This document shows, one piece after another, positions 12,773 through 26,289 of a stretch of 64,000 bases of DNA. The notes under the pieces were generated by a model. That model saw only the letters and a list, made by a program, of their open reading frames with translations. It did no database searches and was not told the DNA's origin. This stretch comes from Callorhinus ursinus (taxonomy: Eukaryota; Chordata; Mammalia; Carnivora; Otariidae). The position numbers and the translations under genes are program-made. The stretch spans positions 8,457,845-8,521,844 of the forward strand of contig NW_020312968.1 of the NCBI RefSeq assembly GCF_003265705.1. The letters run 5' to 3'. Each line of letters starts with the position of its first letter. Position 1 is the first letter of the stretch.

Positions 12773-14060
12773 ATGCCATTCTTTGTGACCCTTAGGCAAG
12801 ACATGTAACCTTTCTGTCTCCTAGGGTTACATGTAGTAATTTGCTTTGGCATGAAGCAAATGACAAAATTTCATTTTTCTTTAGAGCATTAGAGATTCTC
12901 TGGGAAATGATGTCTTTTATGTACCAAATTGCGGTACTATTAATGATCTTTATTTATATAGGTAAAATTTTCTCGTGTTGTATCTGAACAAGTGAACTGA
13001 GAGCATGTGTGGAGGGCAGGAGAAGGGCTTCGCTCCTTGATGAAAGCCATTAACCTAAGTCTAGCTCTTCGCGTCCCATTGAATTCTAAATGCATTTTCT
13101 AATTTTTAAATCGAGGAACAAAACTCTGATATGGCAGGTAATTAAAGTCATTCCAAGAAAAGGGTGCACACGTGGGTTGTGTTGCTAGCCTTTGAACAGA
13201 ATGCGAGTAGCCAAGGGTGCGAAGTTCCTTTGGTTACTCCGAGCACTGGATGAACAGTGACCTATTTCAGATACTTCTGTGACTCATCCAAAAAGCTCCA
13301 GATCACAAGTTCAGCATTTAAATGGAAACACAAATGCCATAGTATGGAGGTTTTCCTCACTTCAATTTTCCTCACTACCCTTCCTAAATCAAGAATCATT
13401 CTAATCTGAGGTATACCAAAAATAGCATTGGTCCATATGGAGCCACAAATTAACAGTTTCTATAAATAGGCACCATTTTGTCAAAGACCCAATTCTAAAA
13501 TGAAAATTTTATATAATACTCTGACCGTGTTTTGATGTCAAGAAATTCTCAATCGCTATTCTTGTGCCATAAAAAGAAATCTAAAATGGACTTATTTCTA
13601 TTTTTTGCTGGTGATTAAATATCACGGTCAAGATTTTTTAAATCCTTCCAGTGTTGGGCAGGAAAAAAAACAAAAAAACAAAAAAACGGGAAGAGCTAGG
13701 AAAGCAATAATTTCAAGAAAGCAGGCTTCCCAATATCCTACAGAAATATGGTCACACAGTAAGAAAGGGTCCTTAGAGAAGACAGGGGAAGTCTTTGTTG
13801 CCAAATAGAAAACATCTCATTTAGCTTAGCAAATACTTGTGAGGAAATCAGAAGCCATAGAATCTTCAACATACGAAATGCACTTTACCATTGTCCTCAC
13901 TCTTCCCCGTATCTTCAGATTTCCTTCAGATGTTCTATCACAAAAAGGAAGAGCAATTCCCTAAAACTAATATACTTAAATTTCTACTTCCAGTGCAGAT
14001 GATTAGGAAACTAAAAGACATATTTAGAGGTTTCAAACAGGAAAAGCAGCACCACGATGG
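12773..14060. other. Intronic sequence without recognised features
   Basis: Contains an A-rich run with C interruptions at 13662-13690 and otherwise ordinary sequence. Confidence 0.5.
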
Positions 14061-14061
14061 A

Positions 14062-14275
14062 AGGCTGAATTCAGCAGACTCGGCTCAAGCACCAAGATCA
14101 TCAACCTCATTTGGTCTTGTACAAATCATTTGGTCTCTTTGGGCCACAGCCTCCTCTTCTGCAAAATGGAATTAATACCTGCTTCTCTCTCAGACTGATG
14201 TGAAAATCAAATGATATGATCCCATTGTATGTCCTAAACCATGATGTGCTCTGAATACATCAAATGCTTTACAGG
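14062..14275 (+). mobile_element. MIR SINE, sense
   Basis: TTCAGCAGACTCGGCTCAAG, AAATCATTTGGTCTCTTTGG, TCTGCAAAATGGAATTAATA and GATGTGAAAATCAAATGA follow the MIR order in sense orientation. Confidence 0.8.
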
Positions 14276-14890
14276 ATCTTCTTTTAAACGTTCTTAAACT
14301 CTTTCTGCAAAAAGCATGGGACCTAATACCTGTTATTTCTTTGCCAAAAGGGGGAGATTTACAAATGCTCATGAGCTAATAAAACCAAAGAAACATCAAA
14401 AATGTGATTTTCCTCTTGATGCAATCAGGATGGTAAAAGAACTAAAGCCAGAGTAACAGTTACTTAATGTTTAATGAGTATAACTTAAGGCTTTGGAAAG
14501 ACTAAATCATCTTTGTCTCACCTAAAACCACTCTGCTCTATCAGTGATTAGCACCCCACGCTTTAGAAAACACCAATCTAGAGAATCCTTGTACTTCTAG
14601 AAGTAGAATTCTGGGTGTTTGTTGCTAAATGATTTAACCAAAGGCACAACTTAATTCAGTTGCGAAATAAAGATCTTATACTTTTTAGTATAAAGACGTC
14701 TTCAGTGTCTTTCAGCTCTCCTCGCTAACAAAGCTCACAATCAACTAAGTTGCACATGATGTCTCAATTTTTACAAAGTCATAGACTACATACAAAGAAC
14801 AGACAGATCCCTCAAACAGTTAATGACCTCAGGGAACTGGGATTTCACTACAGATGGTTAGCAATGGAAAACAAATCTCGAGTTGTTATC
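14276..14890. other. Intronic sequence without recognised features
   Basis: No repeat or exon recognised. Confidence 0.5.
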
Positions 14891-15119
14891 AAAATTAAAC
14901 ACCTGCAGGGCGCCTGGGTGGCTCAGCTGGTTAAGCGACTGCCTTCGGCTCAGGTCATGATCCTGGAGTCCCTGGATCGAGTCCCACATCGGGCTTCCTG
15001 CTCAGCGGCGAGTCTGCTTCTCCCTCTGACCCTCCCCCCTCTCATGTGCTCTCTCTCTCTCTCCCTCTCTCTCTCAAATAAATAAATAAAATCTTTAAAA
15101 AAAAATTAAACACCTGCAG
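14891..15119 (+). mobile_element. CAN-SINE, sense, with perfect 18-base target-site duplication
   Basis: Body about 14909-15101, with head GGCGCCTGGGTGGCTCAG, CTCTCTCT tract and AAATAAATAAATAAAATC tail. Flanks AAAATTAAACACCTGCAG at 14891-14908 and 15102-15119 are identical, so the insertion is relatively recent. Confidence 0.97.
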
Positions 15120-15279
15120 ATGAATGATTGGATCTATCAAGTGGCTAATGAGGAGAGTCTCTTCTTGTGTTGTTAATCATGTACAACATCTATGTATACT
15201 CAATATTTCAGAACTCTCTAGACCCATCCACATGGGTTGCCTGTCAAGTAGAGTGCTCACATCTTGACCCTTCAGGAAA

Positions 15280-15850
15280 TTTGGCAACACAAATGGGATC
15301 ATGTCACTCGCCAGCAGCCTCTCACTACCTGTGGGATGAAATCCAAAGTCTCTAACACCATCTCAAAAGTCCCCCATGATCTTATCCCCACTCTCTCCTT
15401 TTGCAACACCATCTTGTTCCACTCTTTCTTTTGTTCTCCATATTCTAGCCATACTGACCTTATTTTCTCAAAACTGGGCTTTTCATCTTTTCACGCTATT
15501 TCATCTGCCCAGAATGCTCTTACTTAGCACCCCCGCCCCCAACGTGCTAATGTTCATTTATTCTTCAAGTCTCAAATTAAACAGCACTTCCTCAGAGGAG
15601 TCTTCCCTGTACCACCTAGATTAGATTATATTCAGCTGTCACAAGTTCTCTACTTCTTTACCACTACCAATCACAGTTAAATTGCTAGGTCCCATCTTCC
15701 TACTCCACCGGTGTGTTAGCTCATTGAAAGCTGGGAGAGTGTGTCTCTCATCTATCCCTGTGGCCCTGGCAGGCACTACAGTCTCTGACACTGACACGGA
15801 ATAGACATCACTAGGCAGTTGTTGAATGAACGAATAAGTGAATGAATGGT
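15280..15850 (+). mobile_element. L2 LINE 3' half, sense, long copy
   Basis: Good colinear match in wording to L2: GGGATCATGTCACTCGCC, AAATCCAAAGTCTCTAAC, CATGATCTTATCCCC, AGAATGCTCTTACTTAGC, CCTCAGAGGAGTCTTCCCTG, GCTCATTGAAAGCTGGGAGA and GTTGAATGAACGAATAAGTG. The chance ORFs at 15167-15624 lie inside it. Confidence 0.9.
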
Positions 15851-16279
15851 TTCAGACTGGTCTACGCCTAAGGCCACAGAGTCATCCGGAATAATTTAGT
15901 AATCTTGAGAGGATCTAGTATTATTTTTCAACTTCATCTGGATCATTCTCTTTTTCTAACTATTCATGATATAAACCTTCTTGGGGGGCAGAAGGCGTAA
16001 CCCAATCCTCCATCGAGCTGCATGACATTCCAGGATCCTTGGTATAATCCTGTCATGAAGAATGCACCCTCCTCAAAGCTTAGGGAACCCATATTGTCCA
16101 ACCTAGTGGGTTCAGGTGATCTTCACACAATCCTGGGGCACAGAAGGATTATCAAGCCTCCCGTCTTGCTTTCTTTGAAGCAACAAAACTTGTTCTGCTT
16201 TCACATTAAAGCATATGTTATAATTTGCTTCTCAAGTAGCCACAGTGAGGAAGAGAGGCCAAGGTATAGTGCACTTGGT

Positions 16280-16480
16280 GTAATGAGAGGCAGTAGTGTA
16301 ATGGAAAGAGTACTGGACAAGGAATCAGAAGACCTAGATTCTGGTTTTAGCTCTGCCTCTTAATTGCTGATGACCTTAAGCATCTGGCTCTTTCCAGCTA
16401 AAATACCCTTCCCTTTTAAATTGTACAGACCTTTTGCCTACAGGGTTCCCATGAGCACCAAATGAGATAATTATATTTTA
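16280..16480 (+). mobile_element. MIR SINE, sense, well preserved
   Basis: GGCAGTAGTGTAATGGAAAG, ACCTAGATTCTGGTTTTAGC and TCTGCCTCTTAATTGCTGAT are near-consensus MIR. Confidence 0.9.
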
Positions 16481-18104
<1,624 letters not shown>

Positions 18105-18245
18105 ACATGAGTTAACATTTAACGAGTACTTGCCATGTGCCAGGCAGCATGCTAAATCGTTACATGTATTAACTCCTGCCATCTTTACAACTGTCCCAGG
18201 GAGAGAGGTAGGATCATTATCCTCACCTGACAGATGAGGGGAGTA
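18105..18245 (-). mobile_element. MIR SINE fragment, antisense
   Basis: TTAACGAGTACTTGCCATGT, GCCAGGCAGCATGCTAAAT and CCTCACCTGACAGATGAGGG fit the reverse MIR. Confidence 0.7.
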
Positions 18246-20160
18246 TTTCATCTCTGTGGGAAATGCTCTTATCAGATATTGTCTCACTGAACCCCCTCTG
18301 GGCAGATTCCCTGGCCACCTCAGCAAGCAGAGACTATCCTCAGAGGTCACTTGAGCCTGCCAGCTGACAGGGGAAGTTAAAAGAGCAGCCTAAACCTGAG
18401 CAGAAGCCTCACTCAGGCTTTGAACCACCTCAAGTCTGCGTGGGCATTCTGGAATGATTAACTCTGGGGACTCCGGAGGTGGGGGTGGCACTTCTCCTTC
18501 AGAGGGATGCCAGGACCAGACCCTGAAAGGTTCAACCACAGGGAGGCAGCTAGGGTAGGGAGGGGCTGGAGTGAGTCACTCTCAGCCAGTTCCCCGACCA
18601 GACCCTCAGCTCCTCCAGGCGTGGTCTGGAGCTCACGATGGTGTCCCTGTGCCCAGGACTGTGGCAGGCTCACTGAGACTCCCAGGAGGGAGGGGAGCAG
18701 GGGAAGGAGGCAATTTCTGAGTTTGAGAAACCGAACATTTAGGAAAACAGGACTTGATTCAAGTAAGCAAGACACATGTCCGGAAAGCATCTGCATGACC
18801 TCTGTGAGAAACTTCAGCCCCTTCCAGGTTTGGTGTGAAAGTTGCCACCTCTAATCCTCGCATGTCCATAGACCCAGGTAGCCTGGCCACCTTGTATATA
18901 TAGAGAACCCAGGGCACAGATGGAGTTCACAGCCACAACTGCTGGTACCCGCAAGGAGATTCAGTTCAAACACTTCCTCCAGCCCCAAAGAGGTGCATGA
19001 ACCCCGGAGCCTGCTGCATGTAGGACAGATTTTCAGCTGACCGAGTGCTAACAGTGTCCCCAATGCCAACCATGAAAATTTACCAGAACTATCCATTTCA
19101 GTGATCCTGTAAGTTTCCTAGAAAATCTAGAGACTCATTTGCCACCTTCCATTTCCACACTGACATCTCCTCCTATCTGCTGTCCTCTCTCAGCTGCGGG
19201 CCCCCACAGGGGCCACCTTGCCACCCCCTGTCAGTCACACCTGGGAGTCATGTCCGCATCCAGAACATACACTGCTCCCAAATCCAAGACTTTAAAATCC
19301 ACACACACGTCCCTGCAAACACAGCTACCCTCCCTCCTCCACTCACCACCATCACTTCATTCATCTCAAATTTGAACACCAAGCTTCTCCATAATTCGCT
19401 CCTCGGAGTCCAAACTCCATGGAGACAGAGTGTAGCTGATTGCAGTTTTCTCTGCCCTGTGCCTCACAGAGAGTCCAGACTGTTTCCCCTCTTTGCTTGC
19501 CTGGGTCCTCTCACTTACCCACCCCTCTGCCTGTGGGCCTGGTGCTTCTCCATACCCCTCCGGAAGTAGAATCTTCTGGCTCTTACTCAGATAGGCCTCC
19601 AGGGACATCAGTCTCCTCTCCTGCTCCCTGCAATTGCTATAAACCTTGGTAGTCTCCTGATGGCCTCTCAGGGGCCTTTGCAGTACATGTCACAGTCTTT
19701 ATGGTATGGCCACACGAGCTTCCTGCTTCCTTTCCTACAGCTAGCTCTCCTGTGCGGTAGTGATTCTAAAGTGTAGAAGCAAACTTTGCAACTAGACTAT
19801 TAAGGATGCTTATCCAGTCCATCAATTCAGGCTGTATGGGGGGAGGGGTGGAATAAACTGATTCGTCCTTAAACCTCATCAGTCAAGAAGCTTCCAGAGA
19901 TGCCACAGGGACACGGAGAAGAGCTTGGGGAGAATTAGAGGGGACCTGGGATCAAGCTGTATTTGGAAGATGATGGACACATAGTCTGAGAGGCGAAACT
20001 GAAGGAGTAGCTCCCTGTTCTGTCCTAGCAGCCGAAGCGGTAGCATCTCGGTATCGTCACATTCTCACTGGGGGAGGGCACCTTGAGGCAAAGATCGGCC
20101 AAGGGCATAGAGCATGTGCTAATGGAACAAATGGAAGCAATGATATTAGCTCAGCGGGCT
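18246..20160. other. Intronic sequence, relatively GC-rich, unrecognised
   Basis: Overlapping open stretches on both strands (18458-18796, 18507-18854, 19139-19375, 19366-19608) reflect the higher GC content. None shows a protein family motif. No clear repeat. Confidence 0.45.
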
Positions 20161-20438
20161 TGCTCGTTCCTCTTCTTCCTCCCCACTCTATAAACAGACA
20201 CTTATCAAAGATCGATCCTTGGCTCTTTCCCCTTTCATTCACTATTCGAACTTCAGGTCTCATTTTGAGACAACTCCCAAGTACACCAATATCCAGCTTT
20301 GTCTCCCTCCAGCTCCTGCGTTTCCAGACTCCACTGTCTCACCCACACCCTCTTCGTCTTCCTTGTCTGGACTATTGCTGTCCCCCCGTAACTTGGTCTC
20401 CCCTAATCCAGTACCCTCCAGCAATCCGTTCTATATGC

Positions 20439-20622
20439 CAAGGGGTTGGCAAACATTCAGGTTTTGTGTGCTGCAGAATGTCTCTGTCACAGTTTCTTTG
20501 TTTATGTGCTTCTTTGTTTTTAAACAACGCTTCAAAATCTCAAAGCCATTCCCTACTTACTAGCCATCGAAAAACAGGCCATGGGCCAAATGTGGCCACA
20601 AGCTGTGGTTTCCTGGCCCCTG
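20439..20622. mobile_element. hAT-Charlie-like short DNA transposon
   Basis: Starts CAAGGGGTTGGCAAACATTC and ends GGTTTCCTGGCCCCTG, imperfect inverted ends, with AAAAACAGGCCATGGGCCAA inside. This is the familiar GGGGTTGGCAAAC family of mammalian MITEs. Subfamily not assigned. Confidence 0.7.
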
Positions 20623-20892
20623 CTGCTCAGTAATGCCAGCTACTTCCTACCAAAGCACAGAACCAATGGCATCACTCCTCTGCATGGAAGATGTAACGTG
20701 TTGCTTCTATTTCCGGTCTTAAAATCCACCGCTTTTTTATGGACCTTTCATGCTAACTAAACCAGTCTTCTTGCAGTTATCTTTTTATTGCCTGCTTCCC
20801 TGCATTTGTTCAAACCTAGAGCTCTTTCATTCACCATAACCAATTGCCAAACACGTACGTGCCCACGAATGCACATGTGTGCATGCACGCGT

Positions 20893-20940
20893 TCACACCC
20901 ACACCCACCCACACACACCCACATCCACCCACATCCACCC
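20893..20940. repeat. CACACCCA / CATCCACC simple repeat
   Basis: Run of CACCCA, CACA and CATCCACC units on the + strand. Confidence 0.9.
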
Positions 20941-21334
20941 CTAGAATACACTGCACTCCTTTATCTGCAACTGTCTTGTGGTGCTCATCATTTATACCTT
21001 AAGTCATTTACATCTATCTCTGACTTCTCATGTAAGCTCCTGAGAGCGGAATCTGTGTCTAATTCATTATTCTGTTTTCCCTGCACTCACTCATCCCTTA
21101 TTCCTCAGTAGCACAGCGTATACGTAGCAAACACTCGATAAATCTTTATTTAATAGACGAGCGAATGAATGAATTCAGAGGAATATACATTAGGGGAGAG
21201 ATACATATTTAATATCCATTAAATTGCCTTAAAATCTCCACTAATGCAGTGTTACATCTCCTTAGGGAGTCATAGATTTGGTTTATGGACTCAAGTTTGA
21301 TTCAGGACCATCTGCTTCAGTTATGGGCGGTGTG

Positions 21335-21475
21335 CTCATGTGGTGGTTATGAGGAGCATGCTCTAGAAGCAGACAAACCAGGATCCCAGTTCTGGCTTCA
21401 TCACTCAGGTGACTTAACTCCATGAAGCCCCAGGACCATCCGCTTTAAGGGGGAGTGCTAATAATACCCATGTGT
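21335..21475 (+). mobile_element. MIR SINE, sense
   Basis: AAGCAGACAAACCAGGATCC, CAGTTCTGGCTTCATCACTC and GTGACTTAACTCCATGAAGC match MIR order. Confidence 0.75.
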
Positions 21476-21541
21476 TCTAGGATCGGTCATATTTCCTTCT
21501 CTTGGTACAGATTATACTTTAATCCTTTTTTTTTTTTTTAA

Positions 21542-21755
21542 GAAACACAATGAGGGGCACCTGGGTGGCTTAGTCAGTAAAGCCTTCAGCTTAGATCATG
21601 ATCTCAGGGTCCTGGGATCAAGCCCCACATCGGGCTCCCTGCTCAGCAGGAAGCCTGCTTCTCCCTCTCCTGCTTCCCATGCTTGTGCTTTCTCTCTCTG
21701 TCAAATAAATAAAAATATATATTTTTTTAAAAAAATGTTAAAGGAACACAATGAG
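21542..21755 (+). mobile_element. CAN-SINE, sense, with target-site duplication
   Basis: Body about 21555-21742. Left flank GAAACACAATGAG (21542-21554), right GGAACACAATGAG (21743-21755). Tail AAATAAATAAAAATATAT. Confidence 0.95.
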
Positions 21756-23088
21756 ACAAATATCACAATAGACCAAAAGATCAAGTTTGAACCGAGGGTC
21801 TCACATGCCCTCTATCCATATCCTGCCAAGGACGAGGCCGAGCAGTATCCAGATGTCATTCACACAGCTTCCTTTTCTTGTTTGACAGTCCCAGGCTCCA
21901 GAGCTGGTGAATCTCCCAGAGATACTAGGGAGGGCAACAGAGGAGTGTTGTCCGTGCCCTACTGATGAGACTCTGGGGGCCCAAGACTGCTACCTTCAGT
22001 GCAGGGAGATGTGTTTCCTTATGAGGGCATAGTTAATGTGTATGCTCATATCCCATCACAACCTCTGCCACATTTGGGAAACTGAGGGGCAACTTTCTAC
22101 CCATCTTTTCACAGATGCATAAAAACCAAGCACACATGACTTCTAAATGAAGAGGTTTCTTCTCTTTTGGCCAACAGGCCTCTTATATCCAGGGAAGGAC
22201 CACAAAGTCCAAGATGTTCCTTGCTTGGAAAATTTGATGCTTGTCAGACTCTTAATACCATGGGCAGGTGGCTGAGTGTTACTTGGCAGGTTAGGTTCTC
22301 AGCATCGTGTAAGAAATGTTCTTGAAGACCCCAGTTACTCTATGGCCCTGAGTTACTGAGAGAATTCAGCATTCTAGCATGGGTAAAGAACGTTGGCATA
22401 GCGTGTGGCTTCTAGGAAGCACTGGATGACTTCTCACTGTAATTACATTTATTCTACGAGTAACTATAGAGACTAACTCAAGTGTAAGCAGAGATGTCTA
22501 CTCTTGCCCTTGTGTTTTTGTAGTCCTTGCTAAAATTGTCAGGGAGGGACAATTTGACCTCAGAGACTTGTTATCCCACCTTTACATTCCAGCTCCCCTC
22601 TTTGCTCATCTTAATGGACAGAGAGTTCAGACAAGAGGAAACACAGACGTAACCTCCCAATGTCTTCCCTGTTGAACACCGATGCCCAAACAAGCACAGT
22701 AGATTCCTAAGGTCATGAGGGAAGAACACTCTTCGAGCTTCAAAGGAAGGGGCTTTTTAGGCCAAATGGCTGAAAGTCATAGAGTCACGTATCAAGTTTA
22801 AAAAACAGTTCTCTCCAACACAATGTCTGGGAAGAAATAGAAATGCTCTTTGAGATAGATGCTGAATTGTACCTAACTCCTTTTAAATTCATCTAAATGT
22901 CATCTTAATATAATTTAAATCTAAATATTTTAACTGAGATCATGGGAAAAAGATGCAGAAGAAGTACTGCTCCCTTAAAAATGTTCTCCATATTGTGTTC
23001 TCAACACACAGTGGGGTGCAGGTTGACTTTTGAAGGTTCTGAAACTCTTTTAGATGATTAGAATATCACTTTCTAGGAATAAGGATGA
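21756..23088. other. Intronic sequence without recognised features
   Basis: No repeat or ORF with recognisable features. Confidence 0.5.
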
Positions 23089-23285
23089 TGCGGGTTTTGG
23101 AATCCATTTGCTTGGCTTCAAATCCCAGATTTGCTATTTAATGCATGGCATTCCACAGACTATTTAATCTCTAGGTGCCTTTGTTTTTTCCTCCAGATAA
23201 TAATAATTGCATTTATGAGATTAATTATAAGAATTGAATAAGTTAATGGATGCAGATAACATAATAAACACTCAATAGATACTTT
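23089..23285 (+). mobile_element. MIR SINE, sense
   Basis: GGGTTTTGGAATCCATTTGC, CTTCAAATCCCAGATTTGCT, AATCTCTAGGTGCCTTTG and ACATAATAAACACTCAATAG give the full MIR order. Confidence 0.8.
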
Positions 23286-23317
23286 CATTGTGACAATGAT
23301 GACAACAGTGGTGATGA

Positions 23318-23485
23318 TGTCTATATAGTGCTTCATACTTAACAAAGATCATCTTCATGTCATCTTATTTGATACTACAATGAACCTTGCTAAGGTCACT
23401 ATTAGTATCTCCACGTTATGGAGGGAAACCAAAACTCAAGGACTTACACAACAGGCCCAGAGTCATGCAGCTAGTTAGTAGCAAC
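23318..23485 (-). mobile_element. MIR SINE, antisense
   Basis: ATATAGTGCTTCATACTTAA, AAACTCAAGGACTTACACAA and CATGCAGCTAGTTAGTAGC. Adjacent to a sense MIR, so the two form a back-to-back pair of different copies. Confidence 0.7.
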
Positions 23486-24888
23486 TTTAGAACCTGAACC
23501 AAGAGCATCTTTCTGCAAGGACTGAGCACTTCCCACCATATGTCAACTGATTCCATATTCTAAATATCAGGTATGACCATGTTAAAAATGACTTTGAAGT
23601 AGGAACCCATTTGCTCTCTCATTTCTGGAGTAATCTGAACAAATATTTATTAGACTTCAAGATTCCTGGAACAAAAAGAACACACTGTTGGTTGGTATTT
23701 CTGGGATGCCCGTTATGCCCCCTATGTAGCAGCCATCATATGCCTACAAGGAAAATGTACTTCTGCATCAAGCACAAACTGAAATTATTCTTGTCCACAA
23801 TAGTATTTTAATCAGACTAACTAGAAGCCCCCCCATTTGGAGACTGACTCACTCTATGTTCTTCTCGCAAAATATTCACTGAAATAAAAAAGAAATTTGA
23901 AGGAAATGTCATTTACACAATTCCTTGCCAGGACAGCTAATAATGATGCTAACATCTTTCTTATATAATGTAGAAGAACACCTTATAGTAGACAAAGTTC
24001 TGTTGCATCCCTGTGTCATTTGAACTGTATAACAATGGGGTGAGAAGTATATCTATTTTCCAGCTAACCAGAAAAATGAAACAAAATGGAAGAGTCCACA
24101 GAAGTGTACAGAAAATGCCCACTTGACTTCCATTCTCACTATCAAGGTCTCAGACTCTCTCAGAACCCGCAGAAATGCCCCTGACCTTTCCCAGCCATAG
24201 TCACCAAACATTATCAGTGGATTCGAGGCAATAGAAAAACACAGAAAATACTCTCTTTTCCTGAGAAAAATAAAACAATACAGTAAATACAAATATACAA
24301 GAAATAAACATATTATTGCATTCCCTTTAAGAGCTGACTTACAAAGAATTTACCTAACAATTGGCCTGAGTGTCAATTCTAAGATGGCCTTTCTAGACTG
24401 AGTTTCAGAGACTTCACATCTGGCCTCCACTATGCATTCCCACTCTGCCTCCTAGGCCAGGGTCTCACCATGTTTGCCTTGACCAATGCTCTCTGCTTGG
24501 CCGCACCACCACCAGCCCCTCCGTTCCAGCTGACACTTGACTATGGAATGACACGTCTTAAAGAGCAACTTTCCTAACCTAACCGCCCACCCAATCAGAA
24601 ACCCCCACTGTCCTTAGCAGTGTTTGCCAAAGCGAGGAATACTGATTGCATATGAGATTATTTCAGGAGGAAGGCAAATCAATATTTTTAAGAGGCATGT
24701 ATTAATTTGCATATGGATTACAAATAATGACAACAAAACCTTGAATAGTAAGTCTAAATAAACACAAATTGTAAAGGGGACTCAATTTGAAGAAAACAAT
24801 CTGATTGTAGTGTTGGTATATAGAAATGGCGAAATAGTGAGGACTGTACAAGAAAGACTATTAGGTTGGAACATACTGGCCTTCAGAA
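23486..24888. other. Intronic sequence without recognised features
   Basis: No feature recognised; an old DNA transposon around 24610-24720 is possible but not supportable. Confidence 0.45.
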
Positions 24889-25085
24889 TTAAGTTTCATC
24901 TCCTTAATGTAGCTCTCAAGGCCCTTTCTGGTCTGGATCTGGTCTACCTTTCTGGCCACAACTACTAGTACCGCTACTTTTATACTCCAGTCTAACCAAA
25001 TCTGGTTTTCCTTGAGGAGAAACACCATGCCTTATACATCTTTCTGTATTTTGTACAAGCTCTTGAATCTTCTTTTCAAATGTTA
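24889..25085 (+). mobile_element. L2 LINE fragment, sense
   Basis: CTCAAGGCCCTTTCTGGTCT, GGCCACAACTACTAG and AGAAACACCATGCCTTATAC are in L2 order. Confidence 0.7.
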
Positions 25086-26070
25086 AATGCACTAGTTTCT
25101 AGAAGCACTGGGATGGATTCTCCACCCCTACCCTACAGCCGATTCTCAAATAGGAATATTACTATCCACAAAAAGGAATACATGGACCAGTGTTTTCCCT
25201 GAATTCAGTAGAGTAAGAATTCTTAGCCTCATGTCTAAGAACAGCAATAAGTCTTCATTAAGTTCTGTGAATCCCCTGAAAGTATATGCAAAATTTTGTA
25301 CATATAAGCATATTATGGGAAGAATGCATCCAATTCTCAGATTCCCCCGGGTGAATCACTCCGAAGAGTTAAGAACCACTGTAGTAGATGCCTTTTCATG
25401 GCAACAACTAAGTTTGGATCACAGGAGCCATAAACACTGCCTTACATTCCTTCTAGTCCCTCAGAGATACCCTGTCTGGATGAACATTTAATCTCTGAGC
25501 ACTATTGAAATGTGTGCACCTCCATATTTCTCATTAACGGTTTTTGTAGATGTGATCTCTTCCATGACAAACAGTCAATCATGCATTTCAGGAAGCCAGC
25601 AGCTTGTAAATGATCTATTTACAGCCCAGAACCCACTGTCTCCTAAAGCCATGTAAATAATACAGCAAAATTCTGGTTTGCTATAATGAGACTGAGAACA
25701 GGAAACCAAGAAGTGTAGTTGCAAAGAAAAAGATTGTCATCCCCTTCTCTGGGACAGGATTGACCCTTGACAAAATTGTTAATGTATTAACATTTTAGAA
25801 CCTGTTCCCTCTTTCTCTGCAACATTGCTCCCGGAGCCCACCCCCCACCCCCGGAACCAAACAAGCCTCTTTGGACACCCGAATAGAATTTCCCTGTCTC
25901 ATTCTTCTAGCATTGCCCATCTCCCAACTGGTACAATGCCATGATCTTACTGCAGATGAGCTTGCCTGGGAATCTGGAGGCCAGTGTTATTGAATTCATA
26001 TTCATGGATGTGGGACTGAGAGCCCTTTGGTCTCTGGAACCGACTTAAGCTTCTGACGGAGGATGCGTAT
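25086..26070. other. Intronic sequence without recognised features
   Basis: Ordinary sequence; the ORF at 25231-25491 is not recognised as coding. Confidence 0.45.
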
Positions 26071-26289
26071 GGAGCTGAAGGAATTTTTTTTTTTAAGATT
26101 TTATTTATTTATTTGAGAGAGAGAGTGAGAGAGAGCAAGAGCAGGGGGAGAGGCAGAGGGAGAAGCAGACTCCCCGCTGAGAGGGGAGCCCAACACGGGG
26201 CTCAATCCCCAGGACCCTGGGATCATGACCTGAGCCGAAGGCAGGTCTGACCAACTGAGCCACCCAGGCGCCCCGGAACCGAAGGAATT
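26071..26289 (-). mobile_element. CAN-SINE, antisense, with target-site duplication
   Basis: Body about 26086-26274, T-run and AAGATTTTATTTATTTATTT at left, CCAACTGAGCCACCCAGGCG at right. Flanks GGAGCTGAAGGAATT (26071-26085) and GGAACCGAAGGAATT (26275-26289), two mismatches. Confidence 0.96.

Larger units (their letters stand above)
20161..21175 (+). mobile_element. L2 LINE fragments, sense, interrupted by a hAT element
   Basis: The left part (20230-20430, CT-rich, AACTCCCAAGTACACCAATA) and the right part (20625-21175, with GTAAGCTCCTGAGAGCGGAA and GAATGAATGAATTC at the end) look like one L2 copy split by the element at 20439-20622. A CA-rich run lies at 20893-20940. Confidence 0.6.

Noticed and set aside
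18458..18854. Overlapping ORFs of 112 and 115 codons on opposite strands
   Set aside because: Higher GC content explains the lack of stops; neither product has a recognisable domain or start context.
20160..20633. 157-codon plus-strand ORF
   Set aside because: It spans an L2 and a hAT MITE, is rich in Ser, Pro and Leu from CT-rich DNA, and has no family motif.
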